A stretch of 8,793 nt of DNA from Tissierellales bacterium (GTDB taxonomy: Bacteria > Bacillota_A > Clostridia > Tissierellales > JASKZW01): positions 1 through 8,793 of the forward strand of contig JASKZW010000097.1 of NCBI GenBank assembly GCA_030147425.1, given 5' to 3'. Below the pieces are notes generated by a model that was not told the DNA's origin, searched no databases, and saw only the letters and a list, made by a program, of their open reading frames with translations. A program made the translations under genes and the position numbers. This document shows positions 1 to 5,929 of this stretch, in pieces. Position 1 is the first letter of the stretch. Each line of letters starts with the position of its first letter.

Positions 1-993
1 TTTTTTGATCAATTTACCAGTGATCCAACAGTAAAAAGCATGGGGATTGAATATTTAGGACTTATAACTAGTTTTTCATTTTTGGCCATAACCCAATTAA
101 TAATTGAGAAGACTATTCAAGGAACAGGAAATATGAAATATCCTATGATAATTCAATTACTTGGGGCTATTACCAATATAATCCTAGACCCAATATTCAT
201 CTTTGGTAAGTTTGGTCTACCAGCTATGGGAATTAGAGGTGCTGCAATAGCGACCTTAATAGGGCAGGGAGTAGGAGCCAGTTTAGGATTATTTTTCCTT
301 TTATCAGGTAAAACTGTAATAGAAATTGACTTTAAAAAATTCCAGTTTTCCAGATATATAGTCAGGGATATTTATAGGGTAGGTTTTCCAAGTATGCTGA
401 TGAATTCAGTAACTGCCTTTGTAACAACTGTATTAAATTTAATTTTAGGTATGAGATCAGAAATAGCAGTATCAGTATTAGGAATCTACTTAAAGCTAGA
501 ATCTTTTGTAATGATGCCTGTTTTAGGTTTAGGGCAGGGAGTATTGCCTATGGTAGGTTACAACTTTGGAGCTAAAAATAAGGAAAGAATTGAAGAAACC
601 TATAAATATGGTGTTCTTCTTGCTATTCTTATAATGGTAATAGGAACTAGTATATTCCAACTATTCCCTAAAAAACTCATAGGACTTTTTACAGAAGATC
701 CAGAAATGATAACTATGGGAGTATATGCTTTGAGAATTATATCAATAGGATATATAGGTGCAGCGGTGGCTATTATAAACTCAATTTATTTCCAAGCCTT
801 AGGAGTAGGAAAGTATAGCTTGCTAGTAACTTCTATAAGACAGATTATAGTAATAATACCTTTAGCCTATGTGTTTTCAAAAATAGGAATAAATTATGTG
901 TGGATAGCTTATCCAATTGCAGAGTATCTAGCTTTAACGGCATCAGTAGTCTTGCAAAAAAAGATAACTAGAAAATATGTAAGTGATTTATAA
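1..993 (+). CDS. MATE-family multidrug/toxin efflux transporter, 5' truncated by window edge
   Basis: This is a multi-spanning inner-membrane antiporter that would export drugs or toxic organic compounds using a Na+ or H+ gradient (family knowledge). The frame is open from base 1, reading FFDQFTSDPTVKSMGIEYLG, so the ATG at 40 is internal and the true start lies upstream. About 330 residues are visible, against a usual length near 450, so roughly the first quarter is missing. The sequence shows both MATE half-repeats: an N-lobe segment with TIQGTGNMKYP and a long hydrophobic stretch with DPIFIFG, then the C-lobe hallmark GLGQGVLPMVGYNFGAKNKER followed by further membrane helices. The protein ends in a basic tail (KKITRKYVSDL). 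The gene converges on mgtA and shares its terminator. Family assignment is firm; the substrate cannot be told, and no promoter is visible. Confidence 0.93.
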   Translation, partial: FFDQFTSDPTVKSMGIEYLGLITSFSFLAITQLIIEKTIQGTGNMKYPMIIQLLGAITNIILDPIFIFGKFGLPAMGIRGAAIATLIGQGVGASLGLFFLLSGKTVIEIDFKKFQFSRYIVRDIYRVGFPSMLMNSVTAFVTTVLNLILGMRSEIAVSVLGIYLKLESFVMMPVLGLGQGVLPMVGYNFGAKNKERIEETYKYGVLLAILIMVIGTSIFQLFPKKLIGLFTEDPEMITMGVYALRIISIGYIGAAVAIINSIYFQALGVGKYSLLVTSIRQIIVIIPLAYVFSKIGINYVWIAYPIAEYLALTASVVLQKKITRKYVSDL

Positions 994-1002
994 AATATAA
1001 AG

Positions 1003-1036
1003 AAAAAGCATCAGGCGACAACCTGATGCTTTTTTT
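1003..1036. terminator. Bidirectional intrinsic terminator between MATE gene and mgtA
   Basis: An 8-bp GC-containing stem (GCATCAGG at 1008-1015 with CCTGATGC at 1022-1029) encloses the loop CGACAA. It is flanked by A5 on the left and T7 on the right, so each strand has a U-tract after the hairpin. It lies between two convergent genes and its right edge overlaps the mgtA stop codon (1035-1037). Confidence 0.93.
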
Positions 1037-3656
1037 ATAACCATTTTCCAAACTTTTCAATATATATATTTTTCATAATCTGTGTTAAAACAGAATATCC
1101 TATTAGGATTCCTGCTAACCATGGGAAATAGCTTTTTGGTAGAGGAACCAAACCTATATAGTTTCCAAAACCAGTAAATGGTATTATAAGACCAATTATC
1201 ATGATAACTACAGTCATAATCATTAAAGGTTTTGAAGCCCTACTTTCAACAAATGGAATCTTACTAGTTCTTAAAAGATGAACTATTAATGTTTGCGTTA
1301 GTAAACCAACAACAAACCATCCAGATTGAAAGAGTGGAGCCATTTCTACAGTATTAGCCTTAAATACATACCACATAAGCAAGAAAGTTAGTATATCAAA
1401 AATAGATGATATAGGGCCTATATATACCATAAAGTGGCCTATTTCTTCAGCATTCCACTTTTGTGGCTTAGCTAGATACTCTGGATCCATATTATCCCAA
1501 GGTATAGCAATTTGTGAAATACTATAAAGTAAGTTTTGCACCAATAATTGTATTGGCATCATTGGTAAGAAAGGTATAAAGGCACTTGCTGCCAATACAC
1601 TAAATACATTACCGAAGTTTGAACTTGCTGTCATTTTTATATACTTTATAATATTTCCAAAAACTCTCCTACCCTCAATAACTCCTTCTTCTAAAACATT
1701 TAAGTCCTTTTCTAAAAGAATCATATCTGCAGACTCCTTAGCAATATCAACAGCTGTATCTACAGAAATACCTATGTCAGATTTTTTTAGGGCCTGGGCA
1801 TCATTTATACCATCGCCTAAAAATCCTACTACATTATCATTAGATTGAAGAATTCCAATAATTCTTTCCTTTTGCATAGGGGACATTTTAGCAAAAAGGG
1901 TAATATCCTCTGCAATTTCCTTAAGTTCTTCATCAGACATATTTTCAACTTCCTGGCCTAGCATAATATTTTCTGTACTAATACCTACATCATTACAGAT
2001 TTTTTGAGCAACATACTCATTATCGCCAGTTAGAACCTTTACATCAACACCGTTCTTAATTAGGGATTGAATAGCTGGCTTTGCACTGTCCTTAGCCGGA
2101 TCTAAAAAGCCCATATATCCCATTAGAACCATGTCAGATTCATCCTTAACAGAAAAAGTATTTTCATCTGGAATATTATTTTTTTGTGCAACTCCTAGGA
2201 CACGCATACCCTGAGAGTTTAATTTATTAACTTCTTCTAAAATCATAGTTTTCATTTCTTCTGTTAGAGGCATAACTTCTTTTTTATATTCTACAAAGGA
2301 AGATATAGACAACATTTCCTCAATAGCACCCTTGGTAATTAATTGTCTTTTACCTGTCTTGTCTTGAAGAACAACAGACATTCTTCTTCTTTCAAAATCA
2401 AAAGGGATCTCATCCACTTTTTTATATTTTTCATTTAACTGGCTAAGGCCCTTGCCATCACCATGTTCAATAACAGCAATATCTAAAAGATTCTTTAAGC
2501 CTGTTTGGAAATAGCTATTTAAATATCCATGCCTTAAAACCCTATCATCTTCTTCTCCATCTACATTTAAATAGGTTTCTAGTACAATTTTATCTAGGGT
2601 TAGGGTTCCTGTTTTATCTGTACAGAGAATATTCATAGCACCAAAGTTTTGTATAGAGCTTAGTCTTTTAACTACAATTTTCTTTTTAGATAGACTAATA
2701 GCACCCTTAGCTAGGTTAGATGAAACTATAGTTGGAAGCATTTCTGGAGTTAGTCCAACGGCAATTGATATGGAGAATAAGAAAGCTTCAAGCCAGTCCT
2801 TTTTAGTTATAGCATTTATTAAAAACACTATAGGAACCATAATAAGCATAAACTTTATTAAAAGTAAACTAACTTCCCTAACTCCCTTTTCAAAACTAGT
2901 TTCACCACGATCTTCAGATATAGACTCAGCTATATTACCAAAATAAGTCCTGTTAGCAGTCTCTACAACCACAGCCTTAGCAGATCCACTTACTACTATT
3001 GTTCCCATTAGGCATATATTATCCAAATCTTCTATATTTAAATTAGCTGCATCCTCTAATACATGAGGAAACTTCTCTACAGTTTCAGATTCACCGGTTA
3101 GGGCTGACTGGTTTATAAATAAGTCCTTACATTCAATTATTCTCATATCAGCAGGAATCAAGTCTCCAGCAGCTAGATGGACAATATCTCCTGGTACAAG
3201 TTCTTTCATGTCATATTCCCTAGCTCTTTCATTTTCACGCTTAATAGCTGTAGTAGTTTTTACAAGATTTTGTAAATTATCAGCTGTTATTTTAGACTTA
3301 TATTCCTGAAAAAATTTAATTCCAACACTAATTAAAATCATTATGGATATGATAATAATAGTCATCCAACTTTCTTCAGCCTTACTAGCAAAGTATATAT
3401 CTGTAAAATAAGATATAAATACTATAAATAGTAAGATTAATACAAAAGGATCTAAAAATGATTTTAATAGATATATATACCAAGGTGTTTCTTCCTTGTA
3501 TACGATCTCATTTTCTCCATAAACTTCAAGTCTTTCCCTTGCTTCATCTTGGGACAAACCATCAATATCGGTATGGAACTGTTTTAATACTTCTTGAAAA
3601 CTTTTAGAACTTATATCTTGTAGGTGGCTTATAATTTTCAAGTTATTTTTTTTCAC
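1035..3656 (-). CDS. mgtA: P-type Mg2+-importing ATPase (MgtA/MgtB type)
   Basis: This is an inner-membrane P-type (P3B) ATPase that uses ATP hydrolysis to bring Mg2+ into the cell. Counted from the GTG start it has 873 residues, normal for the family. Visible in order: an N-terminal cation-ATPase domain; the actuator motif TGES (about 187-190); the M4 ion-site motif VGLTPEMLP (about 300-308), characteristic of MgtA; the phosphorylation motif DKTGTLT with Asp347; the nucleotide-domain KGA (about 442); TGDN (about 543); the hinge GDGINDAQAL (about 614-623); the M5 segment SSNFGNVFSV; and the M6 segment NLLYSISQIAIPWDN, also MgtA-like. All catalytic residues are present. I chose GTG at 3656-3654 because GGAGG sits 8 nt upstream; the in-frame TTG at 3680 lies upstream of that ribosome site and has none of its own. 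The long leader carries an M-box riboswitch, so expression should rise when Mg2+ is low. Confidence 0.96.
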   Translation of the reverse strand: MKKNNLKIISHLQDISSKSFQEVLKQFHTDIDGLSQDEARERLEVYGENEIVYKEETPWYIYLLKSFLDPFVLILLFIVFISYFTDIYFASKAEESWMTIIIISIMILISVGIKFFQEYKSKITADNLQNLVKTTTAIKRENERAREYDMKELVPGDIVHLAAGDLIPADMRIIECKDLFINQSALTGESETVEKFPHVLEDAANLNIEDLDNICLMGTIVVSGSAKAVVVETANRTYFGNIAESISEDRGETSFEKGVREVSLLLIKFMLIMVPIVFLINAITKKDWLEAFLFSISIAVGLTPEMLPTIVSSNLAKGAISLSKKKIVVKRLSSIQNFGAMNILCTDKTGTLTLDKIVLETYLNVDGEEDDRVLRHGYLNSYFQTGLKNLLDIAVIEHGDGKGLSQLNEKYKKVDEIPFDFERRRMSVVLQDKTGKRQLITKGAIEEMLSISSFVEYKKEVMPLTEEMKTMILEEVNKLNSQGMRVLGVAQKNNIPDENTFSVKDESDMVLMGYMGFLDPAKDSAKPAIQSLIKNGVDVKVLTGDNEYVAQKICNDVGISTENIMLGQEVENMSDEELKEIAEDITLFAKMSPMQKERIIGILQSNDNVVGFLGDGINDAQALKKSDIGISVDTAVDIAKESADMILLEKDLNVLEEGVIEGRRVFGNIIKYIKMTASSNFGNVFSVLAASAFIPFLPMMPIQLLVQNLLYSISQIAIPWDNMDPEYLAKPQKWNAEEIGHFMVYIGPISSIFDILTFLLMWYVFKANTVEMAPLFQSGWFVVGLLTQTLIVHLLRTSKIPFVESRASKPLMIMTVVIMIIGLIIPFTGFGNYIGLVPLPKSYFPWLAGILIGYSVLTQIMKNIYIEKFGKWL

Positions 3657-3665
3657 GTCAAACAC

Positions 3666-3670
3666 CTCCA
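3666..3670 (-). promoter_or_regulatory. Ribosome binding site of mgtA
   Basis: GGAGG in the mgtA transcript, preceded by a U6 run and followed after 8 nt by GTG. It decides the start: the longer reading from TTG at 3680 would translate through this site. Confidence 0.85.
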
Positions 3671-3684
3671 AAAAAGACAATACT

Positions 3685-3712
3685 AAGTAAAGGTTATGAA
3701 ATAACCTTACTT
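3685..3712 (-). promoter_or_regulatory. Hairpin just upstream of the mgtA ribosome site
   Basis: In the mgtA transcript AAGTAAGGTTAT pairs with ATAACCTTTACTT around a UUC loop, giving 12 bp with one bulged U. It ends 14 nt before GGAGG. The U6 run (3671-3676 region) is about 9 nt away from the stem, so it does not look like a standard terminator. It may stabilise the mRNA or influence ribosome access; no function can be shown. Confidence 0.5.
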
Positions 3713-3749
3713 TTAACTATTAAATTTTTAAAACACAAATAGATTAAGG

Positions 3750-3846
3750 GGAAAGTCTTTGAAAAGATTATAATGAATAGAAAAACAAATTAATTATTCA
3801 ATATATCTATATCATTAAATAATATATACCTTTACAAAGACTTTTC
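3750..3846 (-). promoter_or_regulatory. Long imperfect hairpin in the mgtA leader
   Basis: In the mgtA transcript the arm at 3846-3828 (GAAAAGTCTTTGTAAAGGT) pairs with the arm at 3768-3750. Of 19 positions 17 pair, one of them G-U, and there is an unbroken 10-bp run. Inside, ATTATTTAATG pairs again with TATTGAATAAT around a short loop. The outer arm is not followed by a U-tract, so this is not an intrinsic terminator. Codons 6 to the stop of the small ORF 3863-3807 lie within it, so translation of that ORF would disrupt the fold. Confidence 0.6.
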
Positions 3847-3863
3847 AAACTGACCGAATTCAT
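3807..3863 (-). CDS. Candidate 18-residue leader peptide between M-box terminator and mgtA
   Basis: I do not recognise this peptide. It reads MNSVSLKSLCKGIYYLMI. Its ATG (3863-3861) is preceded by GGAGG with 7 nt spacing, as good a ribosome site as that of mgtA, and it starts only about 12 nt after the U-tract of the riboswitch terminator. It therefore lies on the read-through transcript made when Mg2+ is low. It ends 150 nt before mgtA, and most of it is in the 5' side of a 97-nt hairpin. The C-terminal half is hydrophobic but too short to call a membrane span. It could be a regulatory leader peptide, a tiny membrane peptide, or the remnant start of a lost gene. It shows no likeness to the proline-rich MgtL of Salmonella as I recall it. 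The ribosome site and ORF are seen; translation is inferred. Confidence 0.45.
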   Translation of the reverse strand: MNSVSLKSLCKGIYYLMI

Positions 3864-3875
3864 GAAACCACCTCC

Positions 3876-3913
3876 AAATAAAAATAATCCTTTCAACGAA
3901 AAATGAAAGGATT
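3876..3913 (-). terminator. Riboswitch-controlled intrinsic terminator of the mgtA leader
   Basis: In the mgtA transcript AATCCTTTCA (3913-3904) pairs perfectly with TGAAAGGATT (3895-3886) over 10 bp, and the stem is followed by AUUUUUAUUU. It directly follows the M-box and precedes the small ORF. It should form when the riboswitch is occupied by Mg2+ and stop transcription before mgtA. Confidence 0.85.
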
Positions 3914-3927
3914 TCAAATTTTTCGTT
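3895..3927 (-). promoter_or_regulatory. Antiterminator hairpin competing with the M-box terminator
   Basis: AACGAAAAAT (3927-3918 in the transcript) pairs perfectly with ATTTTTCGTT (3904-3895). The second arm is the loop and the 3' stem base of the terminator, so the two hairpins cannot coexist. The first arm abuts the 3' end of the M-box, where Mg2+-stabilised closing-stem pairing could hide it. This gives a plain off-with-Mg2+ logic; the switching is inferred. Confidence 0.7.
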
Positions 3928-4078
3928 CAAGTTTTAGCTTTTTAAGGCTTAAAAGTTGTATTAGATTAAGCCTTATTATTGACCTAACCTGCTAACCAGT
4001 GCAAAGTGTCTCCACTTTTTTACGGTAACAACCTATATCCTTAAAGTAGCCTCACCTACCGAGAATATAAAGTTCTAT
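3925..4078 (-). ncRNA. M-box (ykoK) Mg2+-sensing riboswitch
   Basis: The transcript carries GGUAGGUGAGGCU (4060-4048), the most recognisable M-box signature. A stem AAAGUG/CACUUU with a GAGA tetraloop (4018-4003) follows, then GGUCAAUAAU and a perfect 9-bp hairpin AAGGCUUAA/UUAAGCCUU (3974-3944), then an AAAAGCU segment, in the order expected of the family. The part between the GAGA hairpin and GGUCAA looks longer than in the Bacillus example I remember. It sits directly after a strong promoter and before a terminator, upstream of a Mg2+ ATPase, the classical target. Ends are approximate. Confidence 0.88.
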
Positions 4079-4085
4079 GTGTAAT

Positions 4086-4114
4086 ATTGTAACTTGTATA
4101 TACTATAATGTCAA
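4086..4114 (-). promoter_or_regulatory. Sigma-A-type promoter for the M-box/mgtA transcript
   Basis: On the minus strand a perfect -35 TTGACA (4114-4109) and -10 TACAAT (4091-4086) are separated by 17 nt. Transcription would start near 4079, immediately before the riboswitch. Confidence 0.88.
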
Positions 4115-4131
4115 ATATTAAATAAAGGCTG

Positions 4132-4159
4132 TTGAATTAGGCTAACATTATGCTATAAT
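4132..4159 (+). promoter_or_regulatory. Sigma-A-type promoter for the ABC importer operon
   Basis: A consensus -10 TATAAT (4154-4159) with the extended TG element TGC just before it, and a fair -35 TTGAAT (4132-4137) at 16 nt spacing. The predicted start is near G4166, the first base of a GGACAG box. The promoter is divergent from the mgtA promoter, with 17 bp between their -35 boxes. Confidence 0.78.
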
Positions 4160-4198
4160 ATGCGTGGACAGTATCTTAATGAACTGTACTAGTTTAAA

Positions 4199-4212
4199 AT
4201 ATAATATTATAT
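4199..4212. repeat. 14-bp palindrome ATATAATATTATAT, copy 1
   Basis: A perfect palindrome, extending to 16 bp here (4198-4213), inside the AT-rich hairpin of the importer leader. The identical 14 bases recur at 4313-4326. It could be an RNA stem, an operator half of a pair, or an effect of base composition. Confidence 0.6.
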
Positions 4213-4271
4213 TACTAATATTCTGCTTTGAGCCTAATGGACAGAGACGGAAAATAGCTTGCATTTACCTT

Positions 4272-4308
4272 GGGCTTTTTGTGTCTAAAAACAGAAGGTC
4301 CTTTTTTT
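4272..4308 (+). terminator. Intrinsic terminator in the importer leader
   Basis: GGGCTTTTTGT (4272-4282) pairs with ACAGAAGGTCC (4291-4301) with one bulge on each side and two G-U pairs, followed at once by T7 (4302-4308). It lies about 60 nt before the first gene, so it would act as a conditional stop controlled by the leader fold and not as the end of a gene. Confidence 0.65.
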
Positions 4309-4312
4309 ATTT

Positions 4313-4326
4313 ATATAATATTATAT
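4313..4326. repeat. 14-bp palindrome ATATAATATTATAT, copy 2
   Basis: Identical to 4199-4212, offset by 114 bp, and placed between the leader terminator and the ribosome site of the binding-protein gene. It resembles in general style the AT-rich operators of Fur/PerR-type regulators but lacks their central spacer base. Confidence 0.6.
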
Positions 4327-4368
4327 GAATTAAGATTCTTTCCAAATAAGTTTAAGAGGAGAGATAGT

Positions 4369-5925
4369 ATGAAGAAAAAATTAACTTTAGTTTTATTAGC
4401 TGTTTTATTGCTTACGGCTTGTAGTGGCGGGAAGGTTGAGAATACTTCCAAAACTGCTAAAGAATTTTTAGCAGATTATCCAGCAGATTTTTTATCTATT
4501 TCACCTTTAGGTGAAGAAGATGCCAGTACAAAGATGGTTTTAAGAAATATGCATGAAGGCTTATATAAGTATAAGCCAGATGGAAGTTTAGATTTAGGTG
4601 TAGCTGAGGATATTAAGATAGATACTGATGATAAGTACCTTATCTTTAATATTAAATTAAAGGATAATGTCTACTTCCATAATGATAAAAAATTAGATTC
4701 AGAGGATGTAAAATATTCCTATGAAAGATTAGCAGGTCTTGTAGAGGGAATAAGTTTAGATATGGTAGAAGGCGGAGGCCATTGGAATAAATTTTTAAAT
4801 TCTGAAGAAGGGGAAAAAGGCAAGATTGAGATAGTAGATGAGTTAAATTTAAAACTATACCTTGATAAAAATATTGGTGTAGTGACTGCCATGCATTCTA
4901 TAGCAGATGGTCTTTTAGTGCCAAGTAATTACAGTGAAAAAGAGCAACAAAAACATCCAGTAGGGCTAGGACCTTATCAATTTGTTGAATATGTAGATGG
5001 AAGCCATATAATTTTTGAAAGATTTGAAGATTATTATGGTGAAAAACCTGATATAGAGAGGGTAAGATTTAACAAGTATGCAGATGAATCTACCTTACCA
5101 TTAGCCTTTCATTCAGGAGAGGTTGATATACTAACCCTTACTAATGAAAACTATGAAAAAATAAAAAATGAAGGCTATTATATAGAAGAAAGTTTAAGTA
5201 ATGATGTAAGGGTAATTTATATGAATCAAAGGGAAGGAAAGATATTCTCTGATAAGAACTTAAGACTAGCATTAAACCATGCTATAAATAAGGAAAAACT
5301 CTTGTCTTCTATAAGTGGAGGAAGGGGAGCTATTTTAGATTCTCACCTAAGTCCATTTTTAAAAGATTATTATAATGAGGATTTAAGAGGGTATTATGAA
5401 TATAATCCAGAAAAGGCTAAAGAATATCTTAAAAAAGCAGGGTATGAAAATGGTTTGGATGTAAGCTTAAAAACTGTTTCAGAAAATGAATTAGAGCAGG
5501 ATATAGCAGCCCTAGTAATAGAAGACTTAGAAAAGGTTGGAATAAGGGTTAAAAACGATCCAATACCTTGGAATACTTATTATGAAGAGGTATATAGGGG
5601 GCATAATTATGATCTAACCCTGATAAATATAGTAGGTTATCCAGACCCAGCTCGTGTTCTGTCAAGATATGGATCAGATTCTAGTGGAAACTTAGCTGGT
5701 TTTGAAGATGAAAGATATGATGAAATATTAAAAAAGGCTAGTATAACAACAGATAAGGAAGAGTCTATTGCTTTATACAAGGAATTGCAAGAAATTATTA
5801 CTGAAGATGCAGTAGGAGTATTTACTATAGACCCAGGAGTTTCTACAGCCTTATCTAAGGAGTATGAAGGATATAAAAACTATCCCTTTGCCTTTATAGA
5901 TATTTCTTCTATAAAAAGGAGATAA
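4369..5925 (+). CDS. ABC importer substrate-binding lipoprotein, peptide/nickel family (SBP_bac_5)
   Basis: This is the extracytoplasmic receptor that captures the substrate and hands it to the two permeases encoded next. It has 518 residues from the ATG at 4369, chosen because GAGGAG sits 7 nt upstream and because KKK plus a hydrophobic run plus the lipobox LTAC (Cys18) forms a textbook lipoprotein signal. An in-frame reading from ATG 4270 would add 33 residues that cross the leader terminator. Family-5 binding-protein signs: VYFHNDKKLDSEDVKYSYERL (about 101-121), HPVGLGPYQFVEY (about 196-208), LRLALNHAINKEKL (about 298-311), and a C-terminal lobe with YPDPARVLSRYGS. The length is typical of DppA/OppA/NikA. 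These subfamilies bind peptides, nickel complexes, haem or other ligands, and I cannot choose among them. The leader suggests attenuation control. Confidence 0.93.
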   Translation: MKKKLTLVLLAVLLLTACSGGKVENTSKTAKEFLADYPADFLSISPLGEEDASTKMVLRNMHEGLYKYKPDGSLDLGVAEDIKIDTDDKYLIFNIKLKDNVYFHNDKKLDSEDVKYSYERLAGLVEGISLDMVEGGGHWNKFLNSEEGEKGKIEIVDELNLKLYLDKNIGVVTAMHSIADGLLVPSNYSEKEQQKHPVGLGPYQFVEYVDGSHIIFERFEDYYGEKPDIERVRFNKYADESTLPLAFHSGEVDILTLTNENYEKIKNEGYYIEESLSNDVRVIYMNQREGKIFSDKNLRLALNHAINKEKLLSSISGGRGAILDSHLSPFLKDYYNEDLRGYYEYNPEKAKEYLKKAGYENGLDVSLKTVSENELEQDIAALVIEDLEKVGIRVKNDPIPWNTYYEEVYRGHNYDLTLINIVGYPDPARVLSRYGSDSSGNLAGFEDERYDEILKKASITTDKEESIALYKELQEIITEDAVGVFTIDPGVSTALSKEYEGYKNYPFAFIDISSIKRR

Positions 5926-5929
5926 ATAA

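Larger units (their letters stand above)
4166..4310 (+). ncRNA. Structured attenuation leader of the ABC importer operon, riboswitch class uncertain
   Basis: The roughly 200-nt leader shows two GGACAG boxes (4166-4171 and 4239-4244), an AT-rich hairpin between them (4190-4217), a CUUGGGC box (4270-4275) and a terminator. A long hairpin pairs AGACGGAAAATAGCT (4245-4259) with GGGCTTTTTGTGTCT (4272-4286), with small bulges. The same GGGCTTTTTGT is the 5' arm of the terminator, so the two are alternatives, as in a transcription-attenuating riboswitch. The repeated GGACAG, a late GGGC and the overlap of GGGC with the terminator recall the czcD/NiCo (Ni2+/Co2+, possibly Fe2+) class from memory, but I could not fit its four-way junction. 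The switch architecture is seen; the ligand is unknown. Confidence 0.5.

Noticed and set aside
3657..3680. Upstream TTG start for mgtA at 3680
   Set aside because: The mgtA ribosome site (GGAGG, 3670-3666) would lie inside the coding sequence; GTG 3656 is correctly spaced from it.
4136..4238. 8-bp inverted pair ATTAGGCT (4136-4143) and AGCCTAAT (4231-4238) as a closing stem of the importer leader
   Set aside because: The left arm lies within the predicted promoter, upstream of the expected transcription start, so it would not be in the RNA; an 8-bp match over this span can occur by chance.
4179..4328. Plus-strand 49-codon ORF inside the importer leader (starts MNCTSLKYN)
   Set aside because: There is no Shine-Dalgarno site at proper spacing and it crosses the palindromes and terminator of the leader, so its composition reflects RNA structure, not a protein.
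4270..4368. Upstream extension of the binding-protein gene to ATG 4270
   Set aside because: It would place 33 extra residues before a textbook lipoprotein signal and read through the leader terminator; ATG 4369 has the proper ribosome site.
3657..4368. CRISPR array, insertion sequence or tRNA in the long intergenic region
   Set aside because: There are no regularly spaced direct repeats, no transposase fragments or terminal repeats, and no cloverleaf with a TTC arm; the region is explained by promoters and leader RNAs.
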